A stretch of DNA of 22,367 nt from Propionibacteriaceae bacterium (GCA_009781325.1 WQYJ01000008.1:1-22367); one strand, 5' to 3'; positions 15,591-22,262 are shown, numbered from the stretch's first letter. Translations and numbers: made by a program. The notes: a model not told the origin generated them from the letters alone.

Positions 15591-16198
15591 CCCCCCGCTG
15601 CCGCGGCCCCCCCAGGGGGGCCTTGCCATTTGAGACGTGGTCGGGTTGTGTGCGTCCTTAGAAGGAACATCAGGTTTGCTTCTTCGGATGTGTTTGTCTG
15701 GGGTCGGGTTGGTTGGGGCTTGGTCTGTCTTAGGGATGGGAAGGAAGGGAGTCCGTATCATGACTAGCTGTGCGAGTTTGAATCTGAAACTCCGGTCTCC
15801 TCTTTTTGTGGATGCAGCCAAATACCTCACGATCCATACCACCACAGGCTTGAGCCCGAATCCACTGATCGCTGCCGTAACTAACGGCACTAGGTGGGTG
15901 TGCTGACAAGGCGACCATCGGGAAGGCAGGCTGGACACCTGCCGAGCGGTGGCAACGCAGCCCGCGCACTCAGCTAGTGACGCGCAGTGGCAGGGATCGG
16001 TGGATTCGGGATTAGTCCTCACAATCACCGGCAAGAATGGAGCAGATTCCGGTTATGAGTGCAGGAAAACTTGTCACCATACTTATCGCGGTGAAACGTA
16101 ACCCTCTCAGCGAAACTGTTCAATGTCACTGAGGACCCGCAGACCGGACCACGTTTCCTATGGCAAGGCCCCCCTGGGGGGGCCGCGGCAGCGGGGGG
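15591..16198. mobile_element. 608-bp foldback (MITE-like) element with perfect 39-bp terminal inverted repeats
   Basis: The left end (15591-15629) and right end (16160-16198) are exact inverted copies over 39 bp. Each contains CCGCTGCCGCGG and an inner GG-C7-A-G6-CC palindrome. Pairing continues inside after a symmetric 5-base mismatch: ACGTGGTC at 15635-15642 pairs exactly with GACCACGT at 16147-16154, followed by an imperfect match of about 40 bases. The element is thus one long imperfect palindrome with a different interior. No transposase frame was recognised and no clear target-site duplication was found, so whether it is a non-autonomous transposon or a structured RNA/DNA element is open. 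Confidence 0.6.
15855..16010. other. Nested structured region inside the foldback element
   Basis: A 22-base segment (15855-15876, CCCGAATCCACTGATCGCTG...) and its inverted copy (15989-16010) match at 20 of 22 positions. They enclose further hairpins: GCCGT/ACGGC (874-878 with 884-888, +15000), GGCAGG/CCTGCC (15925-15930 with 15938-15943), and CACT/AGTG (15967-15970 with 15976-15979). The layout is a long closing stem with several inner arms, as in structured RNAs. Which strand is transcribed, if any, is unknown. Confidence 0.45.
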
Positions 16199-16297
16199 GA
16201 AAACTACCTCTGCCACCATTACGGGTATGGGACTCCAATCTCTCACCGCGCACCATCCTGCATCATAAGCCCAAGGCCTACACCTAGTCCCTACGTC

Positions 16298-16630
16298 GGC
16301 TGCCGGGGGTTCTGCATTCCGCTTCGCTCCACGCAGAATGACCGGGTGGGAGTCATATCCATGTGGTCATCCTGCCGTCAGGCGGGACCCCCGGCGGCTG
16401 ATGTGAGGACTTAGCCTACACTTCCTTACCACAGTCCTTACTTTGGCTGCCGGGGGTTCTGCATTCCGCTTCGCTCCATGCAGAATGACCGGGTGGGAGT
16501 CATATCCATGTGGTCATCCTGCCGTCAGGCAGGACCCCCGGCGGCTGATGTGAGGACTTAACCTACACTTCCTTACCACAGTCCTTACTTTGGCTGCCGG
16601 GGGTCCTGCCTCGCGGCAGGATGACGGGGG
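16298..16630. repeat. 147-bp direct repeats built from REP-like palindromes
   Basis: Two adjacent copies, 16298-16444 and 16445-16591, differ at three positions that I can see. A third, partial copy runs from 16592 to about 16630. Each copy begins with GGCTGCCGGGGG, then a hairpin TTCTGC...GCAGAA. Later comes an inverted version ending GACCCCCGGCGGC, so the ends of the palindromic part can pair. The partial third copy has the alternative core TCCTGCC...GGCAGGA, the same as in the repeats at 18.2-18.4 kb. No reading frame in the block looks like a gene. Confidence 0.85.
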
Positions 16631-16646
16631 TGTTGATGGCGCGCAC

Positions 16647-16652
16647 TAGACT
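16647..16652 (+). promoter_or_regulatory. -10 box of a probable leaderless transcript
   Basis: TAGACT ends exactly six bases before the ATG at 16659, and there is no Shine-Dalgarno. The same TANNNT-N6-ATG arrangement precedes the genes at 19156 and 20883, which supports transcription starting at or next to the start codon. No clear -35 box is visible. Confidence 0.5.
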
Positions 16653-16658
16653 TGGGTG

Positions 16659-16772
16659 ATGGCTGGTTTTAGCTTTTGGTTGATTGTTGGGTTGGTGGCT
16701 CTGGTTGGAGTTGTGCTCATCATCGCTGTGGTGATGCTGATTTTGCGTGGGAAGGAGACTGGGGATGTTTGA
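16659..16772 (+). CDS. 37-residue single-helix membrane protein, unknown
   Basis: A small gene missed by usual length cut-offs. The peptide starts MAGFSFWLIVGLVALVG and continues with VVLIIAVVMLIL, one transmembrane helix of about 24 residues, then a short charged tail RGKETGDV. It starts at ATG 16659, six bases after a TAGACT -10 box, and has no ribosome site. Its last 8 bases overlap the start of the nitrobindin-like gene (ATG at 16765), whose AAGGAG lies inside this gene, so translation of the two is probably coupled. Leaderless promoter, hydrophobic helix and tight overlap together support it as a real gene. I do not know its function. It may anchor or partner the downstream protein, or serve as a coupled leader. 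Confidence 0.6.
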   Translation: MAGFSFWLIVGLVALVGVVLIIAVVMLILRGKETGDV

Positions 16773-17259
16773 GATTGATTCTTCTATGGATCCTGTGCTG
16801 CTGGGGGTTGCTTGGATGATTGGTCACTGGGAGGGGACTGGACATGGTGCATCTGAGGACGGTGAGAACTACACCTACTCGGCGACTATTGACTTCGCGG
16901 AGAATGGCGGAAACTATCTGCACTACATCATGCAGCTCTTTGAGACCGATGACAAGGGTCGTCCCACGAAGTCGCTGGGGATGGAGACGGGATTTTGGCG
17001 CCCTCAGGCTGACGGCCAGATCGAGGTCGTGATTGTTCATCCGCAGGGGATTGCTGAGGTCTATGTCGGCAAGATCGAAGGGGCAAAGATTGAGCTCACC
17101 ACGGATCTTGTTGCCCGTACGCTAACCGCTGAGGTTCCTGTGACGGGGGGACATCGGCTCTATGGCAATGTTGAGTCAGATCTGATGTTCACCTATGACC
17201 GAGGTACTGCCGACCAGGATCTTCAGCCGCTGCTGTGGGCTCGGTTGGCCCGGGCCTAG
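16765..17259 (+). CDS. Nitrobindin-like (FABP family) protein, heme His apparently absent
   Basis: A 164-residue beta-barrel protein of the THAP4/nitrobindin family. The hallmark GxWxGxG is present (Gly20-His-Trp-Glu-Gly-Thr-Gly26), followed by strand segments such as FWRPQADGQIEVVIVHPQG. Family members bind heme b and act on peroxynitrite or nitric oxide, or bind other small hydrophobic ligands. In mycobacterial relatives the heme iron is bound by a His in a C-terminal LxPHL-like segment (recalled). Here the segment reads LQPLLWARL, so that His seems to be Leu157. Start: ATG at 16765 with AAGGAG seven bases upstream, overlapping the 37-residue gene. Next is ygfZ, 17 bases on, a neighbour I recall in other actinomycetes. 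Confidence 0.8.
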   Translation: MFEIDSSMDPVLLGVAWMIGHWEGTGHGASEDGENYTYSATIDFAENGGNYLHYIMQLFETDDKGRPTKSLGMETGFWRPQADGQIEVVIVHPQGIAEVYVGKIEGAKIELTTDLVARTLTAEVPVTGGHRLYGNVESDLMFTYDRGTADQDLQPLLWARLARA

Positions 17260-17261
17260 GA

Positions 17262-17272
17262 GGTCAGTGACC
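17262..17272 (+). promoter_or_regulatory. Hairpin between ribosome site and start codon of ygfZ
   Basis: The ribosome site AGGAGG (17258-17263) lies 13 bases before the ATG at 17277, too far for best use. The perfect 11-base palindrome GGTCAGTGACC sits in between and includes the last two G of the site. Folded, it would hide part of the site, so it may tune translation of ygfZ relative to the upstream gene. Confidence 0.35.
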
Positions 17273-17276
17273 TATC

Positions 17277-18185
17277 ATGACCAAGGTTCTGATCACGGAC
17301 GGTACAGACGCGGGCCTAGCCTGGCACTACGGCGATCCTTTAGGAGAACAGCGTCTGCTAGAAGAGGCCGGGGGAGTGGTTGAGCTTTCCAACCGCGAGG
17401 TCATACGCATCGACGGAGATGATCGACTCAAGCTGGTGAATCTTCTCAGCACCCAAGCTCTGGACTCGCTGGCAATCGGAGAGTCAGCATCCACCTATCT
17501 TCTCGATCCGCAAGGACACATTGTTCACTTTTTGGCACTCGTCAATGATGAAGAAACCCTGTGGGGATGGACAGAACCGGGCCGAGGGCGCGCGCTGGCC
17601 GATCACCTGAACTCGATGCGTTTCCGCTTAGATGTACGCGCCGAGCTGGTCGACCAGATGACGATCCTGTGGTCCGGGGTTCCACGTGACAACACAGTTA
17701 TGCGCAGCGGTACGCCGAACTGCCTGGGTGGTTATGAACTATTTGTGCCGAGAGACAGCCATTCATTGGACCCGACGGTTGGGCTGTGGGCCTATACAGC
17801 CAGACGTGTTGCTGCAGGGGTTCCACGCATAGGAACAGATACTGACGAACGTACGATCCCCAATGAACTCGGCGTACCTTCCGAATGTGTGTCACTGAAC
17901 AAGGGCTGCTACCCAGGTCAAGAGACAGTTGCAAAAACTCATTTCCGAGGTACTCCGCCCAGACGACTCGTACGCCTTCACTTCGATGGTTCGCAGGAGA
18001 GGTTCATGAGTCCGGGAACGCCGTTGACTGCCGTAGAATCTGATACCCCGGTGGGTATCCTGGGTTCGATGGCATATCACATGGACCTGGGTCCTATTGC
18101 ACTGGGTTTGATTGCACGGAAGATCACTGACTCCACACTCATCCTTGCAGATGGGGTCCCGGCGACTATCCAGCCTTTGGTGTGA
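17277..18185 (+). CDS. ygfZ: YgfZ/GcvT-like folate-binding protein
   Basis: Folate-binding protein of 302 residues, related to the T protein of the glycine-cleavage system but without its enzyme role. The family helps assemble or repair certain iron-sulfur enzymes using tetrahydrofolate. The hallmark KGCYPGQE (Lys209-Glu216) with the conserved Cys211 is present, preceded by RIGTDTDERTIPNELG, a typical segment, and an N-terminal RIDGDDRLKLVNLLSTQ. The ATG at 17277 is 17 bases after the nitrobindin-like gene, so both are probably on one message. The gene ends at the start of a repeat block. Nothing in the sequence suggests loss of function. Confidence 0.85.
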   Translation: MTKVLITDGTDAGLAWHYGDPLGEQRLLEEAGGVVELSNREVIRIDGDDRLKLVNLLSTQALDSLAIGESASTYLLDPQGHIVHFLALVNDEETLWGWTEPGRGRALADHLNSMRFRLDVRAELVDQMTILWSGVPRDNTVMRSGTPNCLGGYELFVPRDSHSLDPTVGLWAYTARRVAAGVPRIGTDTDERTIPNELGVPSECVSLNKGCYPGQETVAKTHFRGTPPRRLVRLHFDGSQERFMSPGTPLTAVESDTPVGILGSMAYHMDLGPIALGLIARKITDSTLILADGVPATIQPLV

Positions 18186-18191
18186 CCCCCG

Positions 18192-18458
18192 CCGTCATCC
18201 TGCCGCAGGCAGGACCCCGTGAGGTTACTTTGGACTTAAGCTGGGGAATCTGTTCATACTCCATACGTCGGCTGCCGGGGGTCCTGCCTGCGGCAGGATG
18301 ACGGGGGCGATGTCATACTCCGTACGTCGGCTGCCGGGGGTCCTGCCTGCGGCAGGATGACGGGGGCGATGTCATACTCCGTACGTCGGCTGCCGGGGGT
18401 CCTGCCTGCGGCAGGATGACGGGGGCGACGTCATACTCCGTGTGTCGGCTACCGGGGG
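18192..18458. repeat. REP-like palindrome: one inverted copy plus 59-bp tandem repeats
   Basis: Units start at 18254, 18313 and 18372 (59 bp each, nearly identical), with a diverged partial copy from 18431 that stops at the ppa stop codon. Each contains TCGGCTGCCGGGGG, then the hairpin TCCTGCC-TGC-GGCAGGA, then TGACGGGGG. A 27-base copy in opposite orientation (18192-18218) pairs perfectly with 18278-18304. The block fills the gap between convergent ygfZ and ppa, so it may end transcription from both sides. The family is the same as at 16.3-16.6 kb. Confidence 0.85.
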
Positions 18459-19046
18459 TTAGTGACGATTCTTATTGAGGAACTCGTTGGTGCCGAGTTC
18501 CTTGGGAGTGTAATCAGACTCATGATCGGTTCCCTTGGCCCTCATCCAGGAGTCGATGATTTCTTTTTCAGCGTGGGAACGGCCCACCCAGATGGCACCT
18601 TCGACAGATTTTCCTGGTTCGAGATCCTTGTAGACCGAGAAGAAGTGTTCGATCTCCAGCAGAGTCAGGTCTGACAGATCTGTCAGTTCACGGACTCCTG
18701 CTTGGCGAAGATCAGCGGTGGCGATGCACAGAACTTTGTCATCTCCACCCATCTCATCAGTCATACGGAACATCCCAATGGCCCGGCACTCGATCAGAGC
18801 ACCAGGGAAGGTTGGTTCGGCCAAAATCACCATCGCATCGAGCGGGTCACCATCCTGACCGAGGGTGCCTTCAATAAACCCATAGTCATTGGGGTATTGA
18901 GTTGAGGTGAACAGAGTACGATCCAAGCGAATCCGCCCAGTATGGTGATCCATTTCGTACTTATTTTTCGTTCCTTTTGGAATTTCGATGGTTACATCGA
19001 AGCGTAGGGCAGGCTCAATTTGCGGACTTTGAAAACTACCGGCCAC
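18459..19046 (-). CDS. ppa: Inorganic pyrophosphatase
   Basis: Soluble family I pyrophosphatase that hydrolyses PPi to phosphate and so drives biosynthetic reactions. It has 195 residues. Conserved active-site segments are all visible: EIPKGTKNKYEMD near the start, YPNDYGFIEGTLGQDGDPLD with the metal-binding aspartates, GGDDKVL, and FFSVYKDLEPGK. The chosen start is a GTG at 19046 with AGGAGG (complement of 19051-19056) four bases upstream. This gives about 14 residues before the point where many homologues begin (RFDVTIEIPKG). No internal ATG or ribosome site favours a shorter form. It is transcribed divergently from the membrane-protein gene at 19156 and ends in the 59-bp repeat block. Confidence 0.95.
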   Translation of the reverse strand: MAGSFQSPQIEPALRFDVTIEIPKGTKNKYEMDHHTGRIRLDRTLFTSTQYPNDYGFIEGTLGQDGDPLDAMVILAEPTFPGALIECRAIGMFRMTDEMGGDDKVLCIATADLRQAGVRELTDLSDLTLLEIEHFFSVYKDLEPGKSVEGAIWVGRSHAEKEIIDSWMRAKGTDHESDYTPKELGTNEFLNKNRH

Positions 19047-19143
19047 GGTCCCTCCTAAAAGACATAGTTATTCCTGTGAAGTGAGTCTATCGTCCTAATA
19101 GCTGGAAGTTGCAAGACTGGGAGCAAGCAATCTCAGATTCTCC

Positions 19144-19149
19144 TAGAAT
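19144..19149 (+). promoter_or_regulatory. -10 box of a probable leaderless transcript
   Basis: TAGAAT lies six bases before the ATG at 19156 and no Shine-Dalgarno is present. This is the same spacing as at 16647 and 20871. No clear -35 box is visible. Confidence 0.5.
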
Positions 19150-19155
19150 AGGTGT

Positions 19156-19677
19156 ATGCCCGATCAACTTATCATTGGTTTCAACCCGATGTCGGCTGCC
19201 AATAAGGTGGCCTACTACTCTGGGCAGATTCGGGTGCGCATCCTGTGGCTGATTGTTGCCATTGCCATCTGTGCATGGATTTGGATCTGGCAGCGCAGCG
19301 TCTTGACTCCCCAAGTCACCGGGATGCTTTTCGGAGTGGGGATTGCGTACTCTGCGATTTGGTTGGCTCTGGCTGTGATTAACTGGCGCCGTGCCAAGTC
19401 CGCTCTTGCTGCGATTTCACCCGGTGTGGCAGCGGCTGTCGATCGACGCGGAATCTGGCTCCAAGGAACCGGGATGGCATGGCCCGAAATCGGCTCAGTG
19501 GCCATCAAGACTGGTCGATTCAGCAGTTCACCACGGCTGCTAGTGACCCGCATTGACGGTCAAGTCATATCGATCTCTGTGGCGGATCTGGATGTGATGC
19601 CGGGCACCATCGATGCCGCTGTTCGTACCTTCTCTTCCGGAACCCAGTGGATCGATACCTCCAAGCTAGGCAACTGA
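19156..19677 (+). CDS. Two-helix membrane protein with C-terminal soluble domain, unknown
   Basis: A 173-residue membrane protein I cannot assign to a named family. After about 28 soluble residues come two hydrophobic helices (ILWLIVAIAICAWIWIW, about 29-45, and MLFGVGIAYSAIWLALAVI, about 57-75). A cytoplasmic-looking beta-rich domain follows (about 90-173), with DRRGIWLQGTGMAWPEIGSV, RLLVTRIDGQVISISV and a short C terminus. This two-helix plus small-domain layout resembles PH-like membrane proteins of actinomycetes, by shape only. The start at 19156 lies six bases after TAGAAT, suggesting a leaderless message. It lies upstream of fba but is separated by 89 bases carrying a separate promoter-like box. 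Confidence 0.7.
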   Translation: MPDQLIIGFNPMSAANKVAYYSGQIRVRILWLIVAIAICAWIWIWQRSVLTPQVTGMLFGVGIAYSAIWLALAVINWRRAKSALAAISPGVAAAVDRRGIWLQGTGMAWPEIGSVAIKTGRFSSSPRLLVTRIDGQVISISVADLDVMPGTIDAAVRTFSSGTQWIDTSKLGN

Positions 19678-19710
19678 AGCCCACTCGTGGCAAGCACACT
19701 AATCAGGTAC

Positions 19711-19740
19711 TAGACTGACGTTACAGGTCAATAGAGACCT
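19711..19740 (+). promoter_or_regulatory. Possible fba promoter -10 box and leader hairpin
   Basis: TAGACT at 19711-19716 has the actinobacterial -10 form, with TGGCAA 17 bases upstream as a weak -35. The leader then contains a small hairpin, AGGTC (19725-19729) with GACCT (19736-19740), before the GGAGA ribosome site and the ATG at 19767. Confidence 0.35.
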
Positions 19741-19766
19741 TTGAGACTTTACGTTCAGGAGAGAAT

Positions 19767-20786
19767 ATGCCCATTGCAAACCCCGAAGTTTACGCGGAAA
19801 TGATCAAAAGGGCCAAGGAAGGCAGCTATGCCTATCCCGCCATCAATGTCACCTCATCTCAGACGCTCAATGCTGCGCTGGCAGGATTCGCCGAAGCCGG
19901 TTCTGACGGTATCGTGCAGGTATCAACTGGCGGTGCTGAGTACGCCTCAGGCCCGACCATTAAGAACATGGTTTCCGGCGCGGTGGCTTTGGCTGAGTAC
20001 GCCCACGTTGTCGCGAAGAACTACCCGGTCAATATCGCCCTTCACACCGACCACTGCCCCAAAGACAAATTGGACACCTATGTACGTCCGCTGATCGCGA
20101 TTTCCGCTGAGCGCGTACGTGCGGGAATGGACCCGCTGTTCGGTTCACATATGTGGGACGGATCGGCTGTCAGCCGCGATGAGAACCTTCAGATTGCCCA
20201 AGAGTTGCTGGCTCTTAGCGCTGCTGCCAAGCAGATTCTTGAGATTGAGGTCGGCGTGGTCGGCGGAGAAGAAGACGGTGTCTCCAATGAGATCAACGAG
20301 AAGCTGTATTCCACAGTCGAAGACGGCATGGCTACGATTGAAGCTCTCGGTCTGGGAGAGAATGGTCCCTACATCACAGCTTTGACTTTCGGTAATGTCC
20401 ATGGTGTTTACAAGCCCGGACATGTCCAGCTTCGTCCGGCAGTGCTGAAGGAAATCCAGGATGCGGTCGGGGCAAAGTATGGGGTTGACAAGCCTTTCGC
20501 GCTGGTCTTCCATGGCGGTTCCGGTTCCACAGCCCAGGAAATCTCAGACTCCGTTGATTTCGGCGTAATCAAGATGAACATCGACACTGACACCCAGTAC
20601 ACCTTCACCCGTCCCGTGGTGGATTTCATGTTCAAGGGGTACGACGGTGTCCTCAAGGTTGACGGTGAAGTCGGCAATAAGAAGCAGTACGATCCGCGCG
20701 CTTGGGGCAAAGTCGCCGAGGCCGGTATGGCTGCCCGTATCGTCGAAGCCGCACAGCAACTGCGGTCCGCAGGCCGTACCTTCTGA
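19767..20786 (+). CDS. fba: Class II fructose-bisphosphate aldolase
   Basis: Zinc-dependent aldolase of glycolysis and gluconeogenesis, interconverting fructose 1,6-bisphosphate with dihydroxyacetone phosphate and glyceraldehyde 3-phosphate. It has 339 residues, the usual length for the type. The catalytic Asp and zinc His lie in ALHTDHCPKDKLD (Asp95, His96). Further zinc ligands lie in FGNVHGVYKPG (His212) and VFHGGSGS (His249). EVGVVGGEEDGV and the substrate-binding NIDTDTQYTF are also present. The ATG at 19767 has GGAGA just upstream. A hairpin follows the stop and separates it from folC. Nothing unusual was seen. Confidence 0.96.
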   Translation: MPIANPEVYAEMIKRAKEGSYAYPAINVTSSQTLNAALAGFAEAGSDGIVQVSTGGAEYASGPTIKNMVSGAVALAEYAHVVAKNYPVNIALHTDHCPKDKLDTYVRPLIAISAERVRAGMDPLFGSHMWDGSAVSRDENLQIAQELLALSAAAKQILEIEVGVVGGEEDGVSNEINEKLYSTVEDGMATIEALGLGENGPYITALTFGNVHGVYKPGHVQLRPAVLKEIQDAVGAKYGVDKPFALVFHGGSGSTAQEISDSVDFGVIKMNIDTDTQYTFTRPVVDFMFKGYDGVLKVDGEVGNKKQYDPRAWGKVAEAGMAARIVEAAQQLRSAGRTF

Positions 20787-20801
20787 TCTCTTTCCTGTAC
20801 G

Positions 20802-20855
20802 CCGGTCGCTTTGCCGACACGCCAATTCAGCATTGGAAAAATTGGCAGCGACCGG
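20802..20855 (+). terminator. Stem-loop between fba and folC
   Basis: CCGGTCGCT (20802-20810) pairs exactly with AGCGACCGG (20847-20855), and inside it CCAATT (20822-20827) pairs with AATTGG (20840-20845). It follows the fba stop by 15 bases, as a terminator would, but lacks a T-run. It sits just upstream of the folC promoter. Confidence 0.5.
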
Positions 20856-20870
20856 GGGTCAGGATTGAAC

Positions 20871-20876
20871 TAAACT
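20871..20876 (+). promoter_or_regulatory. -10 box of a probable leaderless folC transcript
   Basis: TAAACT ends six bases before the ATG at 20883, with no convincing Shine-Dalgarno between. It has the same arrangement as the starts at 16659 and 19156. Confidence 0.5.
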
Positions 20877-20882
20877 AGGTTC

Positions 20883-22217
20883 ATGAGTACACATACTCAG
20901 ATTCTCGCTAGTCTGTATCAGCGTTGGCCGGAGCATCGCATCGGCCCCACTCTCACTCGTATTTCTGCGCTCATGAACCTCCTGGGGGACCCCCAGCATG
21001 CGGCGCCGATGATTCATATCACAGGGACAAACGGCAAAGGGTCCACTGCCATCATTATTGATGCCCTTTTGCGGGCTCAGGGATTGCGTACTGGGCTTTT
21101 TCTTTCGCCTCATCTGGCAGATCCCTGCGAGCGAATCAATGTTGACGGTCAGCCGATTTCTCCGGAGACCTTCGATCAGGTGTGGACCGAGATCGAGCCT
21201 TTTGTTGCCATGGTCGATTCGCAGTTGATCGACGGCATCGAGATGACTTTCTTTGAGGTCATGACGGCGATGGCCTATGCCTGCTTCGCAGATGCCCCTG
21301 TGGATGTCATGGTGATCGAAGTCGGCATGGGAGGCAGTTGGGATGCCACCAATGTCGGTGATGGGCAGGTCTGTGTCTTCACTCCGATCGCCATGGATCA
21401 TGTGAACTATCTTGGGGATTCCCTGGATTTGATTGCGACGGAGAAGGCAGGGATTATTAAGCCCAAGAGCCATGTCGTCCTCGCCGGTCAAGAGCCCGAG
21501 GTCGCCAAGATTCTTCTCGCGCGCTGCAAAGAATTGGGGGTCGCGGCCTCGAAAGAGGGTGAGGACTTCTCCCTGATTGATCGTCGGATGGCTGTGGGTG
21601 GTCAGGTGATTCGCCTGGAAGCCGGGGCTGGTCCTATCGGTGATCTATTCTTGCCTTTGTATGGTGCCGGCATGGCGCATAATGCGGTTCTTGCTGTGGC
21701 AGCGGTCGAAGCTTTCGATGGGATGAGGGGATTGGATCCTGGGGTCATCGAGGATGGCTTTGCTGAAGTACGAGCGCCTGCGCGTACTGAGCGGGTGCAT
21801 GTGTCCCCGCCGATCGTTATTGACACCTGTCATAACCCAGCGGCTGTGACTGCGGTTTTGGACACCATGGACGAGGCTTATGCTTTCTCTCCGCAGATTG
21901 CGGTGTGGGGAATGATGGCAGACAAGGACATCAACACAATCTTGGCTTTGCTGGAGCCCAGGGTTTCGACCTTGGTGATCACTCAGGCGCGCTCACCGCG
22001 GGCTATGAGTGCTAAGGATTTGGGAGAAAGAGCATTTAGCTTCTTCGATGTTGATCGGGTTGTCGTGCGGCCGTTGCTGGCTGATGCTATTGATACAGCG
22101 GCTCAGCTTGCTGATGAAGCTGGACGAGGTGCAGGTATTCTCATCGCAGGGTCGGCTGTTTTGGCTGGACAGGCCCGTACGATGCTCAAACCCACCATCG
22201 ACGACCAAGCTACGTAA
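20883..22217 (+). CDS. folC: Folylpolyglutamate synthase / dihydrofolate synthase
   Basis: Cytoplasmic ATP-dependent ligase of the Mur-ligase superfamily. It adds glutamate to folates and, in bifunctional versions, to dihydropteroate. It has 444 residues. The P-loop is HITGTNGKGST (45-55), followed by GLFLSPHLADPCERINVDG, the folate-binding loop. VMVIEVGMGGSWDATNV and TPIAMDHVNYLGDSL are the central ATPase and metal segments. The C-terminal ligase domain contains HNPAAVTAVLDTM. The start at 20883 lacks a ribosome site and seems leaderless. Whether it has both activities cannot be read from the sequence. It is functionally related to ygfZ, which uses folate, but the two are not in one operon. 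Confidence 0.93.
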   Translation: MSTHTQILASLYQRWPEHRIGPTLTRISALMNLLGDPQHAAPMIHITGTNGKGSTAIIIDALLRAQGLRTGLFLSPHLADPCERINVDGQPISPETFDQVWTEIEPFVAMVDSQLIDGIEMTFFEVMTAMAYACFADAPVDVMVIEVGMGGSWDATNVGDGQVCVFTPIAMDHVNYLGDSLDLIATEKAGIIKPKSHVVLAGQEPEVAKILLARCKELGVAASKEGEDFSLIDRRMAVGGQVIRLEAGAGPIGDLFLPLYGAGMAHNAVLAVAAVEAFDGMRGLDPGVIEDGFAEVRAPARTERVHVSPPIVIDTCHNPAAVTAVLDTMDEAYAFSPQIAVWGMMADKDINTILALLEPRVSTLVITQARSPRAMSAKDLGERAFSFFDVDRVVVRPLLADAIDTAAQLADEAGRGAGILIAGSAVLAGQARTMLKPTIDDQAT

Positions 22218-22262
22218 GGGCAACCGCTACCCCCAGGGTCGTCCTACCTAGCACCGCCTAGA

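Noticed and set aside
15855..16030. Resemblance to a cobalamin riboswitch (GGGAA, then GCAGCCCGC and ACT)
   Set aside because: The conserved blocks do not follow in the right order and spacing, and no B12-related gene lies downstream. A covariance-model search would settle it.
15534..16034. A 166-codon minus-strand frame through the foldback element
   Set aside because: It begins with TTG, has no clear ribosome site, runs through the left terminal repeat and has low-complexity composition without a recognisable domain. The frame is better explained by the high-GC palindrome.
15591..16198. Complete insertion sequence
   Set aside because: The ends are inverted repeats, but there is no transposase frame with a recognisable catalytic motif and no clear target duplication, so only a non-autonomous element can be proposed.
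16298..18458. CRISPR array
   Set aside because: Repeats are palindromic, 59 or 147 bp long and abut directly without unique spacers, and no cas genes are near.
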